Source: Bacteroidales bacterium
Lineage (GTDB): Bacteria; Bacteroidota; Bacteroidia; Bacteroidales; UBA10428
Direction: 5' to 3'
DNA: 54,368 nucleotides
Assembly: GCA_035299085.1 (NCBI GenBank)
Contig: DATGXG010000059.1
Location: 1 to 54,368, forward strand
The notes under the pieces are model-generated. The model saw only the letters and a list, made by a program, of their open reading frames with translations. It did no database searches and had not been told where the DNA came from. Made by a program: the position numbers and the translations under genes. Shown here in pieces: positions 15,476-25,418 of the stretch. The first letter of the stretch is position 1. Each line of letters opens with the position of its first letter.

Positions 15476-17404
15476 ATGAGTAAAATTATCGGAATCGATC
15501 TGGGGACGACCAATTCATGCGTTGCAGTTATGGAGGGTAATGAACCGGTTGTAATTCCCAACAGCGAAGGTAAACGCACAACTCCTTCGATGGTAGCTTT
15601 CATGGATAACGGCGAACGCAAAGTAGGTGATCCTGCAAAACGTCAGGCTATTACCAATCCGCATAAAACCGTTTATTCCATAAAGCGTTTCATGGGTGAA
15701 ACCTTCGACAAAGTCACCAAGGAAGTAAACCGTGTTCCTTACAAGGTGGTTAAAGGAGACAACAACACACCCAGGGTAGTCATAGATGACCGCAAATTTA
15801 CTCCGCAGGAAGTTTCGGCTCTTGTTCTTCAAAAAATGAAGAAAACAGCTGAAGATTACCTGGGCCATGAAGTAACCGAAGCTGTTATCACCGTGCCTGC
15901 CTATTTCAGCGACTCACAGCGCCAGGCTACAAAAGAAGCCGGAGAAATTGCCGGGCTCAAAGTGAAACGTATCATCAACGAACCCACTGCCGCATCCCTG
16001 GCATACGGCCTGGATAAGAAGCATCATGACATGAAGATCGCCGTGTATGACCTTGGCGGCGGTACATTTGATATTTCCATCCTTGAACTGGGTGATGGCG
16101 TTTTTGAAGTAAAATCAACAAACGGTGATACCCACCTGGGTGGTGACGACTTTGACCAGTGTGTGATCGACTGGCTTGCCGAAGAGTTTAAAAAAGACGA
16201 AGGTGTAGACCTTAAGAAAGACCCTATGGCCCTTCAACGTCTGAAAGAGGCTGCAGAAAAGGCAAAGATCGAATTGTCGAGTTCAACTCAGACCGAGATT
16301 AACCTGCCATACATCATGCCGGTTGACGGTATTCCCAAACACCTTGTAAAAACCCTTACCCGGGCAAAATTCGAAAGTCTTATTGACCCGCTCGTACAGG
16401 CCACTATTGAGCCTTGCCGTAAAGCCATACAGGATGCCGGTTTATCTACATCTGATATTAACGAGGTAATCCTTGTGGGTGGTTCTACCCGTATCCCGGT
16501 GATCCAGGATGTGGTTGAGAAATTCTTTGGTAAGAAACCTTCAAAGGGCGTAAACCCGGACGAGGTTGTGGCAGTTGGTGCTGCTATTCAGGGCGGTGTT
16601 CTCACCGGTGAAGTAAAGGATATCCTTTTGCTTGACGTAACCCCTCTGTCGCTTGGTATCGAAACCATGGGCGGTGTAGCTACAAGGCTTATTGAGGCCA
16701 ACACAACCATCCCGACCAAGAAGACAGAAACTTTTACAACGGCATCAGATAACCAGCCCTCAGTTGAAATACATATCCTGCAGGGTGAAAGACCGATGGC
16801 TGCTGATAACAAGACCATAGGAAGATTCCATCTCGACGGGATTCCGCCTGCACCAAGAGGCATTCCGCAGATCGAAGTCACATTCGATATTGATGCTAAC
16901 GGTATCCTCCACGTTTCGGCAAAAGATAAAGGTACCGGAAAACAGCAGAGCATCCGTATCGAGGCCTCATCAGGACTTTCTTCCGATGAAATCGAAAAGA
17001 TGAAACGCGAAGCAAGGGAAAATGAAGCCCGTGATAAAGCCCAGCGTGAAGAAGTAGATAAGCTGAATGCCGCCGACAGCCTGATATTCCAGACTGAAAA
17101 ACAGCTCAAGGAATTTGGCGACAAGCTACCTGCCGATAAGAAAGGACCAATTGAGAGTGCATTGAATAACCTCAAAGAGGCCCATAAATCGAAAAACCTG
17201 AGCGCTATTGATAAAGCCACTGCCGAACTGACTTCAGTATGGCAGGCCGCTTCGGAAGAGCTTTATAAAAACCAGCAGCAGGCCGGTGGCCCGCAGGGCG
17301 GTCCTCAGCAGGGTTACACCGCTGATGCAGGAAACGCTGGCGCTAACCAGGGCGGTAAAAAAGATGATGAAGTTACCGATGTGGATTTTGAAGAAGTGAA
17401 ATAA
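15476..17404 (+). CDS. dnaK: Chaperone protein DnaK (Hsp70)
   Basis: A 642-residue Hsp70. The ATPase domain starts GIDLGTTNSCVAVMEG and includes AVITVPAYFSDSQRQATK, IINEPTAASLAYGLDK, DLGGGTFDIS and VGGSTRIP. The substrate-binding domain (LLLDVTPLSLGIETMGG) follows from ~390, then a helical lid and a Gly/Gln-rich tail ending EVTDVDFEEVK. It folds and protects proteins with DnaJ and GrpE, neither of which is adjacent; the gene is monocistronic with its own terminator. No CIRCE-type operator is visible upstream. Confidence 0.99.
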   Translation: MSKIIGIDLGTTNSCVAVMEGNEPVVIPNSEGKRTTPSMVAFMDNGERKVGDPAKRQAITNPHKTVYSIKRFMGETFDKVTKEVNRVPYKVVKGDNNTPRVVIDDRKFTPQEVSALVLQKMKKTAEDYLGHEVTEAVITVPAYFSDSQRQATKEAGEIAGLKVKRIINEPTAASLAYGLDKKHHDMKIAVYDLGGGTFDISILELGDGVFEVKSTNGDTHLGGDDFDQCVIDWLAEEFKKDEGVDLKKDPMALQRLKEAAEKAKIELSSSTQTEINLPYIMPVDGIPKHLVKTLTRAKFESLIDPLVQATIEPCRKAIQDAGLSTSDINEVILVGGSTRIPVIQDVVEKFFGKKPSKGVNPDEVVAVGAAIQGGVLTGEVKDILLLDVTPLSLGIETMGGVATRLIEANTTIPTKKTETFTTASDNQPSVEIHILQGERPMAADNKTIGRFHLDGIPPAPRGIPQIEVTFDIDANGILHVSAKDKGTGKQQSIRIEASSGLSSDEIEKMKREARENEARDKAQREEVDKLNAADSLIFQTEKQLKEFGDKLPADKKGPIESALNNLKEAHKSKNLSAIDKATAELTSVWQAASEELYKNQQQAGGPQGGPQQGYTADAGNAGANQGGKKDDEVTDVDFEEVK

Positions 17405-17424
17405 GTTCAGTTTTTAAGTGTAGT

Positions 17425-17453
17425 AAACCCCGCTCTATGAGGCGGGGTTTTTT
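17425..17453 (+). terminator. dnaK terminator
   Basis: The stem AAACCCCGC (17425-17433) pairs with GCGGGGTTT (17442-17450), and a T run follows, 20 nt after the dnaK stop. Confidence 0.9.
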
Positions 17454-17547
17454 ATTTGAGTGTTGGCCTCACCTTTGATGTTGAAACAAAGCTTCCTAAA
17501 AACCGTATCAATAAACAAAAACTGCTTACAAAAACCGCTTTTTTGCA

Positions 17548-19602
17548 ATGCTCCGTTTCATCAAAATCATCTGTTTACTATTTGTGAGTTTTTTGCTATC
17601 TGCCCAGCAATCAAATGTGCCGTTTTCAGGAATCGTTTCTGCCGGGGAAATACCATCTGAATTTCTGCTCTCAACAAGCTCTAAAATAGAAAGTTATAAA
17701 AATATTAATCCCGGAGAGTTTAAAGACAATAAAGAAATTCTTATCAAAAGTTTCAATGTATTAGATGATGTTCTGCAAAGCGGAAGAGTTAGTTTCGGAG
17801 ATCCTTTTAGCACTTATTTCAACAAAATAGTTGATGAAATTCTTAAAGATCAGCCGGAACTAAGAACTCAGGCAAAAATTTACAATTTAAAATCTGCAAG
17901 TTTAAATGCTGCCACTGCGCCCTATGGGTTCATTTTCGTTAATACAGGTTCACTTGCCTACTTGGAAAATGAAGCCCAGCTGGCTTTCGTAATCTGCCAT
18001 GAACTCGCTCATATGAAAGTGAATCACTGGAAGGATTCTTATGTAGATAAACAAAATGTGATTAAGGGAAAGGGTATTTATGGAAGTATGTCTCTGGATG
18101 AAAGAATCGAGCTGTATTTCAATCGCTCACATGATTATGAACTGGAGGCCGACAGCCTGGGAATAGAACTTTATCTGCAAACCCGATATGATCCATCCGA
18201 GATAATCAAATTTTTTAATATTGAGAAATTTGAAGGCCTTCCGTTTGCCAACAAGCCCTTTGATATCGGTTTTTTTAACTCGGACAGCTTTGCAATACCG
18301 GGTGTTTTTTTCAAGGATAGCATCGCAGTTATCAAAGCCAATGAAACCACTAAAGATGAATACCACGAACATCCAAATATTGAAAAGCGCACGGAAATTG
18401 CCGAAAAAATCATTAATAATAGACCTGAAAACGGAAACGATTACCTGGTTTCTGAATCGGAATTCCACAAGCTGTCCGAAATAAGTAAATTTGAGTGCGT
18501 GCGGCTTGAACTTCTGGGAAGAAACTATACCAGGGCATTTTATGATGCCTACCTGCTTATGGACAAATACCCGGATAATGAATACCTCCTGGTTTCGATA
18601 GCAAAAGCTCTCTATGGCCTGGCTAAATTCAGGAATATTAATGAATTCCATCTGGTAACAAGTCCCTATTCTAAAATAGAAGGGGAATCTCAGCAATTAT
18701 ACTATCTCTTCCGGCAATTGAATGCTCAGCAACTCAACACAGTGGCTCTAAAATATGTACATGATCTCAAAAGAAGCTTTCCCGAAAATATTTATCTGGA
18801 ACAGATGGAAACTGATCTGATCAACGATCTGGTCTTCTTTCATAAAATCCTGCTCAAAGACTTCAATGATATTTACCATAAATATCCGGGAATAAATGAG
18901 CATAGCAGTAATGACGCAAATGAGATGTTAGCTTTAAAGAAAAAATTTGAGAATTTCCATCTTAATGCATTCTGTGGTGAGAAACACGATACTTCTCTGA
19001 TCAGCAAATTTCATAAAGCTGAATTTTTTGCTTCACAGAAAAGACATTCCGAAGAATTAAGTTTTAAAGAAAAGGAAAAACAAGAAGAATTGTACGTTCA
19101 ATCTTTAAGAGAAAATGGATTACCCATAAAATATCAGAATGTCATTGTTGTTGATCCCATTTATGTTGATCTGGATTTCAGTGGTGCGAATACTTCGGAT
19201 AATACTGAGAAATATAAAGTATTACTAGACGAAGTGGTTAACGAATTCAACAGGATGAATAAGAGTTCTGTCAGATTGTTAAGCTCAAGATTGCTTCCGG
19301 ACAACATCCAGGGATATAATCAGCTCTGTACAATGAAAGAACTCAGGGAGGAACTGTTGACAAATCATAAATGCACGGTTCTCCCATTAAGTTTATCAGA
19401 TTACAACCTGATTAATGAATCGGGAACATTACTTCTGTGTTTCCCTGTAATATTAGGAAAAGGCGGATTGCACTATTATAATATGACATACTATGATGTT
19501 TATAATGGTGAAACAGTCTATGAAAATAGTGACCGCTCTTTTTCCACCAGCTCATTAAAAGATCTTTTAACTAAAGATCTTCAAATACTCACAAAAAAAT
19601 AA
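17548..19602 (+). CDS. Secreted M48-family zinc metallopeptidase
   Basis: A 684-residue protein with signal peptide (MLRFIKIICLLFVSFLLSA). The peptidase domain (~75-300) has the zinc motif H151-E-L-A-H155 in FVICHELAHMKVNH and the glutamate helix Y-E198-LEAD (ExxxD), as in BepA/HtpX-like M48 peptidases. About 380 further residues are helical and contain TPR-like stretches, then an alpha/beta region, without a motif I can name. The likely role is periplasmic proteolysis or quality control. It lies 3 nt before the gene at 19606, so the two form a unit. Confidence 0.88.
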   Translation: MLRFIKIICLLFVSFLLSAQQSNVPFSGIVSAGEIPSEFLLSTSSKIESYKNINPGEFKDNKEILIKSFNVLDDVLQSGRVSFGDPFSTYFNKIVDEILKDQPELRTQAKIYNLKSASLNAATAPYGFIFVNTGSLAYLENEAQLAFVICHELAHMKVNHWKDSYVDKQNVIKGKGIYGSMSLDERIELYFNRSHDYELEADSLGIELYLQTRYDPSEIIKFFNIEKFEGLPFANKPFDIGFFNSDSFAIPGVFFKDSIAVIKANETTKDEYHEHPNIEKRTEIAEKIINNRPENGNDYLVSESEFHKLSEISKFECVRLELLGRNYTRAFYDAYLLMDKYPDNEYLLVSIAKALYGLAKFRNINEFHLVTSPYSKIEGESQQLYYLFRQLNAQQLNTVALKYVHDLKRSFPENIYLEQMETDLINDLVFFHKILLKDFNDIYHKYPGINEHSSNDANEMLALKKKFENFHLNAFCGEKHDTSLISKFHKAEFFASQKRHSEELSFKEKEKQEELYVQSLRENGLPIKYQNVIVVDPIYVDLDFSGANTSDNTEKYKVLLDEVVNEFNRMNKSSVRLLSSRLLPDNIQGYNQLCTMKELREELLTNHKCTVLPLSLSDYNLINESGTLLLCFPVILGKGGLHYYNMTYYDVYNGETVYENSDRSFSTSSLKDLLTKDLQILTKK

Positions 19603-19605
19603 ATT

Positions 19606-21111
19606 ATGGCAAGAGTTCTGCTGTTAAGCCTGCTGATTTTCAATGCAATTAAGATTTCATCCCAGGAAATAACCTGGGGAGAATTGAACAAATCTCTGAA
19701 TGAAAATTATAGCCCGCAAATTCTGAAAGCTGACAGCAATTATATCTATACACTGGCATCCGATTACACGGATTTCTATATCGAAAAATTCGATATAAAT
19801 AAAATGACGCCCGTGTATTCAACAAAAGTCATTAAACCCCAGGAAAGTGAAATTGAACTGATAAATCTCATAAATGATAAGTTCATTGTTTTCTACTCAT
19901 TTTATAATGAGAACGACAAAACGGCTGAATTACGTGCTTTTGCGGTTGACGCTGTAACAGGCCGCGGAATAGGTACGGCCATCAAATTAATGAAACTCCC
20001 TGTAGAAAATAGCAGGCGTGCAGGTGAGTTCAGTGCAATCACTTCACAAGATGGTAAAATGATATTGGTTAATCATTATTGCTATATCCGGAACAAAAGA
20101 ATTCATCAGAATAGTTATGTGCTTTTCAACGACAGTCTCCAAATTGTGCTTGATAAAACCGAGCGGATTGAATCAGATGAACTGAATTACAAGACTTTCA
20201 ATTACCAGCTTGATAACAACGGATCGGTATACTTTATGAAAGCCAGTAGGGAGGGGCTGTTTATAGCTTCCTATGATGTGTTTAATAACTATGAAAAATG
20301 GGAAGAAAAAATCGATTTTTCCGAACAACATCCAAACACTATTCTTAAAAGTGCTTATCTGGGCTTCAATAATGACCAAAACCTGGTTGTCACTGGTTTA
20401 TACGGTTTGACAAATAAGAATGAAGGTCTGTATTTTCTGGAAATAGACAGGATCTCAAAAGAAATAATGATTAACAGGTTCAGTGAATTCAGCGATAGTT
20501 TAAGTCAAACTCTCGATTTTTCAAGACCGGATGATCCTGAAAACATGAATTACTCCAATATTATTTCAATAAATAAGAAAGACGGAGGAATGTATTTATT
20601 TTGTGAAAGGTATGACAGACGTTTTATAGCAGGACAATACACTGTGAACAGCCTTACATGGTTTAACGATGTGGCAATCTTTGATCTGACAAAAGATGGG
20701 ACAGTTCTTCATACATACCTTATTCCAAAAAGCCAGTATAATAAATCTTCGGTCTCGATGCTCACCGCGGCAAAAATGTTAAAGAAATGCGAGTACTTAT
20801 CTATATTGCCATGGACTGATGATTCCTGTTTATATGTAGCCTATAATGATCACATTGAAAATGTACCTTATCTGAACCGGCAATATCTATATAAACGGGT
20901 ATTAATAAAAGAACTTAAAAACAGTGTACCGGTCATTATTACTATAAACAAAACGACTGGTGAAATAATTAAAAATAAATATACTCAGCTCCAGAGTGAG
21001 GAAATCTATTTCAAACCCCAGGTTAATTACCCGGTTCCTCATTCACGTACTCTGTTTATTTTTGCCCAAAAGGGGTTACAATATCGTTTCGGTCGTCTTA
21101 CTACTGAATAA
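19606..21111 (+). CDS. Hypothetical secreted protein partnered with the M48 peptidase
   Basis: A 501-residue protein with a signal peptide (MARVLLLSLLIFNAIKISSQ). The rest is beta-rich with Asp/Asn/Tyr-rich strands such as DSNYIYTLASDYTDFYIEK, DKFIVFYSFYNENDKTAEL and GGMYLFCERYD, which suggests a beta-propeller-like fold. No catalytic motif was recognised. It begins 3 nt after the M48 peptidase gene, so co-translation and a common function are likely, for example as partner or substrate. Confidence 0.75.
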   Translation: MARVLLLSLLIFNAIKISSQEITWGELNKSLNENYSPQILKADSNYIYTLASDYTDFYIEKFDINKMTPVYSTKVIKPQESEIELINLINDKFIVFYSFYNENDKTAELRAFAVDAVTGRGIGTAIKLMKLPVENSRRAGEFSAITSQDGKMILVNHYCYIRNKRIHQNSYVLFNDSLQIVLDKTERIESDELNYKTFNYQLDNNGSVYFMKASREGLFIASYDVFNNYEKWEEKIDFSEQHPNTILKSAYLGFNNDQNLVVTGLYGLTNKNEGLYFLEIDRISKEIMINRFSEFSDSLSQTLDFSRPDDPENMNYSNIISINKKDGGMYLFCERYDRRFIAGQYTVNSLTWFNDVAIFDLTKDGTVLHTYLIPKSQYNKSSVSMLTAAKMLKKCEYLSILPWTDDSCLYVAYNDHIENVPYLNRQYLYKRVLIKELKNSVPVIITINKTTGEIIKNKYTQLQSEEIYFKPQVNYPVPHSRTLFIFAQKGLQYRFGRLTTE

Positions 21112-21265
21112 ATATCACCCTTCAAGGGTGTCCGCTTCTTCTGTATCTCAAACATGTGTGCCCTTCCAGCGATTAATGATACCCTTGAAGAGTCTGCCTG
21201 ACTATATTCGGGGCTTTTTATTTTTTCTTATATTGCCAGTTAAATCCAATTCAAAAAAGATTAGT

Positions 21266-23395
21266 ATGCTGAAACCTGCATTAAAAATTATAGTTACCTG
21301 CGCACTGGTGATTGCATCCTCTGCGATTCAGGCTCAGATCCCTGCCGGGTATAAAGGGAAGCCATACCAGGATTCAGTGTATTGTTCCGGAGCCCAGGTC
21401 ATTCCCGGTCGGGTTGAACTGGCATATTATGATCTGGGAGGAGAAGGTGTCGGCTATCACGATTCCACACCTGAAAATGAAGGCTCCAAACTGAATCACG
21501 AAGTGCACGACTACGGTAGTCACTGGCGTCCGGGGATTACAGCCTACACTGCTTTCTTCCGTGAAAAAGAGGGTGTTGACATATCATACACAAAAGATTG
21601 GGCTGATTTTAACCATCCGAACAAGGTGGATCCGAAAGTGAATCAGCTTTACATAGGCTGGCAGGAGGACGGAGAATGGACCAACTATACGGTAAACGTA
21701 ATTAAACCTGGCAAATACAGGATCATTACCGTGTACGGCAATAAAGACAATCATTCCGAATTATGGCTGAATAACTCTTTTGCCTGTAAACTTCTATTGC
21801 CCGAAGAAACCGGAAACTGGCATTACTGGGCTCAGGCTACAGTTGGTGAAATCATATTCACTCACCAGGGCTTAAACCTGCTCACATTGAAATACAACAA
21901 AGGAGCTAACCTTGCTTATCTTGATTTCCTGTTTATTGAGGAAAAACCTGAAACCTCGAAAAACTCAAACCCTGATTGGCCAATTATCACAAGAAAAGGA
22001 GACAAGCTTTATGAAGGTGACAAGGTCTTCCGTTTCATGGGACTGGCGGCACCAAATATCCAGGCCAACGAAAACCAGGTAAGGAATGACCGCACCAATC
22101 GCTTTCCCGATGAGTATGAGATCAGCGATATTCTCGACGGGATAAGGCGTGAGGGAGGACGTGCCACCCGCACTTTTTCTCTTTCAGTATATCACCCCGA
22201 TGACAGTAATATGCCTGTTTATTTCAGCGGTCACCGGCAATATAACGAAGAAGCCTTTCAATGCCTGGACCGGGTTGTAGCGCTGGCACATCAGTACGAT
22301 GTACGGCTAATTATCCCGTTTATCGCTTCGCAGTCATTTCCCAGTGTGAGGGGAGTTGACGAATTTTCAGCCCTGGCAGGGAAACCGAAAGGTTCGTTCT
22401 GGACTGACCCGGATCAAAAAGCTGATTTCAGGCATTTTCTTGATTTTATCCTGAACCGGAAAAACACGGTTAACGGAATTCTGTATAAAAACGACCCCGC
22501 TATACTCGCCTGGCAGCTTGGCAATGAGTTTGGCAGCTATGCAGGTGACAGGGGTCTGAAGTATGACGAATGGTCACCGAAGATCCTGGCATGGAGCCTT
22601 GAAATGGCTGCTTACATCAAGAAAGTTGACCCCAACCACCTTGTCATGGAAGCCGGAGGTGCTGACAGGGAAAAGCTGATGGCCGACACCAATATTGATG
22701 TAATCAGTGATCATCTGTATGAATACTGGAACAAAATGGGCGGGAGGCCTTACATACTGGCACCCCTGGCACTTGAATCGTACAATATGTGTAAGGGTAA
22801 AAAACCATTGATCGTAGATGAATTTGGACTAGGAACCACCGAAAACATTGCTGAACTGATGAAGACAATCCGTGAATCGGATATCACAGGTGGTCTGATG
22901 TGGAGCATTCGCAGTCACCGCCGTGACGGCGGCTGGTACTACCACAATGAAGGAGGAACACCCGTAAATTCATTTCATGTCCCCGGGTTTTCTGCAGGTT
23001 TTACCTATGATGAAATTCCTTTGCTTTCCTTACTCCGTAAGGAAGCTTACCTGATCCGCGGAATCCCGCCACCGGAATATGAAAAGCCCTCTCCTGCCCC
23101 TGTCCTTTTTGTGAATAAAACAGGATTTACATGGCGCGGATCAACAGGGGCAGCTTTTTACACCCTTGAACGGGCTGAATCGGACGATGGACCATGGAAA
23201 ATTATCCGCACAGGCCTCGAAGATTCCGTTTTAGGTGAAGTGTCCAAATTTGAGGCTTCTTCTGAGTCTTCGGAACCCCTTACTCTTTTTACAGATGAAT
23301 GGGCCGAAAAAGGCAAAACCTATTTTTACCGGATCAAAGGTACCAATGAGGCAGGCGATTCGGAATGGTCACAAATAGTACAGGTAACCTGGTAA
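21266..23395 (+). CDS. Secreted GH5-like glycoside hydrolase with CBM6/35-like domain
   Basis: A 709-residue enzyme with signal peptide (ending AIQAQ). Residues ~45-226 look like a CBM6/CBM35 carbohydrate-binding module. Residues ~240-610 form a (beta/alpha)8 hydrolase: AWQLGNEFG gives the acid/base Glu421 and LIVDEFGLG the nucleophile Glu519, as in GH5 mannanases. A fibronectin type III-like module ends the protein (~620-709). Mannan or a similar hemicellulose is a likely substrate, but the subfamily is inferred. The open frame extends 90 codons upstream into the preceding gene; the ATG at 21266 is directly followed by the signal peptide and is preferred. Confidence 0.82.
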   Translation: MLKPALKIIVTCALVIASSAIQAQIPAGYKGKPYQDSVYCSGAQVIPGRVELAYYDLGGEGVGYHDSTPENEGSKLNHEVHDYGSHWRPGITAYTAFFREKEGVDISYTKDWADFNHPNKVDPKVNQLYIGWQEDGEWTNYTVNVIKPGKYRIITVYGNKDNHSELWLNNSFACKLLLPEETGNWHYWAQATVGEIIFTHQGLNLLTLKYNKGANLAYLDFLFIEEKPETSKNSNPDWPIITRKGDKLYEGDKVFRFMGLAAPNIQANENQVRNDRTNRFPDEYEISDILDGIRREGGRATRTFSLSVYHPDDSNMPVYFSGHRQYNEEAFQCLDRVVALAHQYDVRLIIPFIASQSFPSVRGVDEFSALAGKPKGSFWTDPDQKADFRHFLDFILNRKNTVNGILYKNDPAILAWQLGNEFGSYAGDRGLKYDEWSPKILAWSLEMAAYIKKVDPNHLVMEAGGADREKLMADTNIDVISDHLYEYWNKMGGRPYILAPLALESYNMCKGKKPLIVDEFGLGTTENIAELMKTIRESDITGGLMWSIRSHRRDGGWYYHNEGGTPVNSFHVPGFSAGFTYDEIPLLSLLRKEAYLIRGIPPPEYEKPSPAPVLFVNKTGFTWRGSTGAAFYTLERAESDDGPWKIIRTGLEDSVLGEVSKFEASSESSEPLTLFTDEWAEKGKTYFYRIKGTNEAGDSEWSQIVQVTW

Positions 23396-23420
23396 CCTGG
23401 TTGCTCATTTTCTGATTTCG

Positions 23421-24029
23421 TTACTCTTTCAGAAATTTAAACTCTTTCAATACATCATCCGACTGTAATTTCAGCAAGTACATGCCAGAAGGCAACTTTG
23501 AACAATCAATCGTTGATACACCGGAAACCATTTCATGCCGCAGGTTTATCACAAGGGACCCGGAAAGGCTGAATACCTGGATAATAGCACTTTTCACAGG
23601 AAGTTTCCATTCAACCGACAGTTCATTTCCTTTCAAAGGAACCGGGTATATCCTCACCGATTCATCAGAGACCGCATTAACCGGTGTCGCCGCCTGAACA
23701 ATAATTTTTCCCTTCATCCCGTGAGATGCTACATGGGCCGTGCAGACATAAAAATAAGTTCCGGGCTGGTCAAATCCCACGGTTCCATTGCCCGAAGGAA
23801 AATCAAAACCACCGGCTAACAGGGTTGTCCCCTTGGCATCCCAGGTATCTGAACTTACCTGCCGGGTAGGGTGACTTGCCCCGGCCTCGAAACGAACACT
23901 GTCACCGAGATTTATTGTAAGGGTTGCAGGCGAATAAGCAAATCCGTTTGCCTGCACAACATGGGTTACCTGCGAAAAAGAAGAAAAAGTTGTCAGAAAC
24001 ATGACAGAAAGTAACAATAAATATTTCAT
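23421..24029 (-). CDS. Secreted cupredoxin-like protein with T9SS sorting domain
   Basis: A 202-residue protein with a signal peptide (MKYLLLLSVMFLTTFSSFSQ). A plastocyanin/azurin-like domain (~22-125) carries a likely type 1 copper site: His in ASHPT, then Cys, His and Met in CTAHVASHGM. The C-terminal ~75 residues (VRIYPVPLKGNELSVEW to the end) are a type IX secretion sorting domain, so the protein is probably exported across the outer membrane and anchored or released. It may carry electrons or bind copper outside the cell. The ATG at 24029 is chosen over one 10 codons upstream because the signal peptide starts there. Confidence 0.88.
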   Translation of the reverse strand: MKYLLLLSVMFLTTFSSFSQVTHVVQANGFAYSPATLTINLGDSVRFEAGASHPTRQVSSDTWDAKGTTLLAGGFDFPSGNGTVGFDQPGTYFYVCTAHVASHGMKGKIIVQAATPVNAVSDESVRIYPVPLKGNELSVEWKLPVKSAIIQVFSLSGSLVINLRHEMVSGVSTIDCSKLPSGMYLLKLQSDDVLKEFKFLKE

Positions 24030-24146
24030 GGCTAAAGGTTTACGGTTATAACAGGTCATTCTGATAAATGTTTTGATTTTTGTCCTTCTTTTATTACTTT
24101 AAGGGTCGGTATCACCCTTTGCTTTCAAAACCATAATATCCTCAAT

Positions 24147-25418
24147 ATGAAACCAATTTTTCTTCTGTTTTCCCTGTTGGGCTTCACTATTCTTTCATGT
24201 GTGAATAATGCCAGCACTGAAGTAACTTCTTCATCGGTTAAGATTTCAGCCGACAGGCTTAACCGGATAGATACGATGGTTAACAGTTATATCAATAACC
24301 ATTACATTGCGGGCGCTGTGGCCTATATAGCCCGTGACGGCAAAATTGCCTATTACAGGGCATTCGGAATGGATGACCCTGATCAGAATAAAGAAATGAA
24401 AAAGGATGCTATATTCAGAATAGCTTCACAAACTAAAGCCATAACCAGCGTGGCCGTTATGATGCTGTATGAGGAAGGGAAATATTTGCTTGATGATCCG
24501 GTTTCAAAATACATACCTGAATTTACCCACCCCACTGTGCTGGATAAATTCAATGAAAAAGACACTACATACACTACGTTACCTGCAAGCCGCGAGGTTA
24601 CCATCCGTGATTTGCTCACTCATACCTCCGGTATTGATTATGCAGGAATCGGTTCTCCAATTATGAAAGCCATATATGCAAAAAGCGGCATTCAGGCCGG
24701 ATTCGTAGCTGAACCACTTGTATTGGCCGATGCCATGAAAAAACTCGGAGGGCTCCCTTTAGTTCACCAGCCCGGTGAACAGTTCACTTACGGGTTGAAT
24801 GTGGATGTCCTTGGTTACCTTGTAGAAGTGTTATCCGGACAGTCGCTCAGTGATTTCATGAAGCAGCGGATATTTGATCCGCTTGGCATGACTGACACGT
24901 ATTTTTATGTACCTGCAGATAAGCAAAGCCGGGTTGTAAAGGTACATACCGAAAATGAAAAAGGAGAGTGGGTAAACTGGAATGAAAAAGCTTTTCCTGG
25001 TTTAAATGTGGATTATCCTGTTGTTTCAGGAACCTATTATTCAGGCGGGGCCGGCTTATCCTCAACCATCACCGATTATGCAAAATTCCTTCAGATGATG
25101 GTAGATGGCGGTGTTTACAACGGAAAGAGAATTCTTTCAGAACGTACTGTGGAACTCATGACATGTAACCAGATAGGAAACCTTACACTTGGAAAAGATA
25201 AGTTCGGCCTTGGTTTCCAGGTAACAACCGAAGATGGCCAGGCTGTTATGGGTGTTACAAAAGGATCTTTCTCATGGGGAGGCTTCTGGGGCACTACCTA
25301 TTGGGCTGATCCGGATAAGAACCTTGTCTGCCTGCTTTTCTGCCAGCAATGGCCGTTATCTCATGGTGACATTGAAAGCAAATTCAGGGTTCTAGTTTAT
25401 TCGGCGCTGGAAGACTAA
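24147..25418 (+). CDS. Serine hydrolase lipoprotein, class C beta-lactamase-like
   Basis: A 423-residue protein with a lipoprotein signal (lipobox ILSC, Cys18). The catalytic motif is S94-Q-T-K97 in FRIASQTKAIT, with YGLN at 215-218 and a C-terminal SFSWGGFWG in place of the KTG box. The fold is that of class C beta-lactamase/esterase EstB/D-aminopeptidase proteins. Most such lineage members are esterases or peptide hydrolases, so beta-lactam resistance should not be assumed. It is a single gene whose 3' end meets the convergent DUF362 gene. Confidence 0.88.
   Translation: MKPIFLLFSLLGFTILSCVNNASTEVTSSSVKISADRLNRIDTMVNSYINNHYIAGAVAYIARDGKIAYYRAFGMDDPDQNKEMKKDAIFRIASQTKAITSVAVMMLYEEGKYLLDDPVSKYIPEFTHPTVLDKFNEKDTTYTTLPASREVTIRDLLTHTSGIDYAGIGSPIMKAIYAKSGIQAGFVAEPLVLADAMKKLGGLPLVHQPGEQFTYGLNVDVLGYLVEVLSGQSLSDFMKQRIFDPLGMTDTYFYVPADKQSRVVKVHTENEKGEWVNWNEKAFPGLNVDYPVVSGTYYSGGAGLSSTITDYAKFLQMMVDGGVYNGKRILSERTVELMTCNQIGNLTLGKDKFGLGFQVTTEDGQAVMGVTKGSFSWGGFWGTTYWADPDKNLVCLLFCQQWPLSHGDIESKFRVLVYSALED

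Noticed and set aside
16588..17220. 210-codon frame antisense to dnaK
   Set aside because: It is a mirror of the biased codons of dnaK; the product has no recognisable domain. The frames at 12132-12566, 12600-13103 and 46776-47225 were rejected for the same reason.
24147..25418. Beta-lactam resistance gene
   Set aside because: The SxxK fold is shared by many esterases and peptidases, the KTG box is replaced, and there is no AmpR-type regulator.
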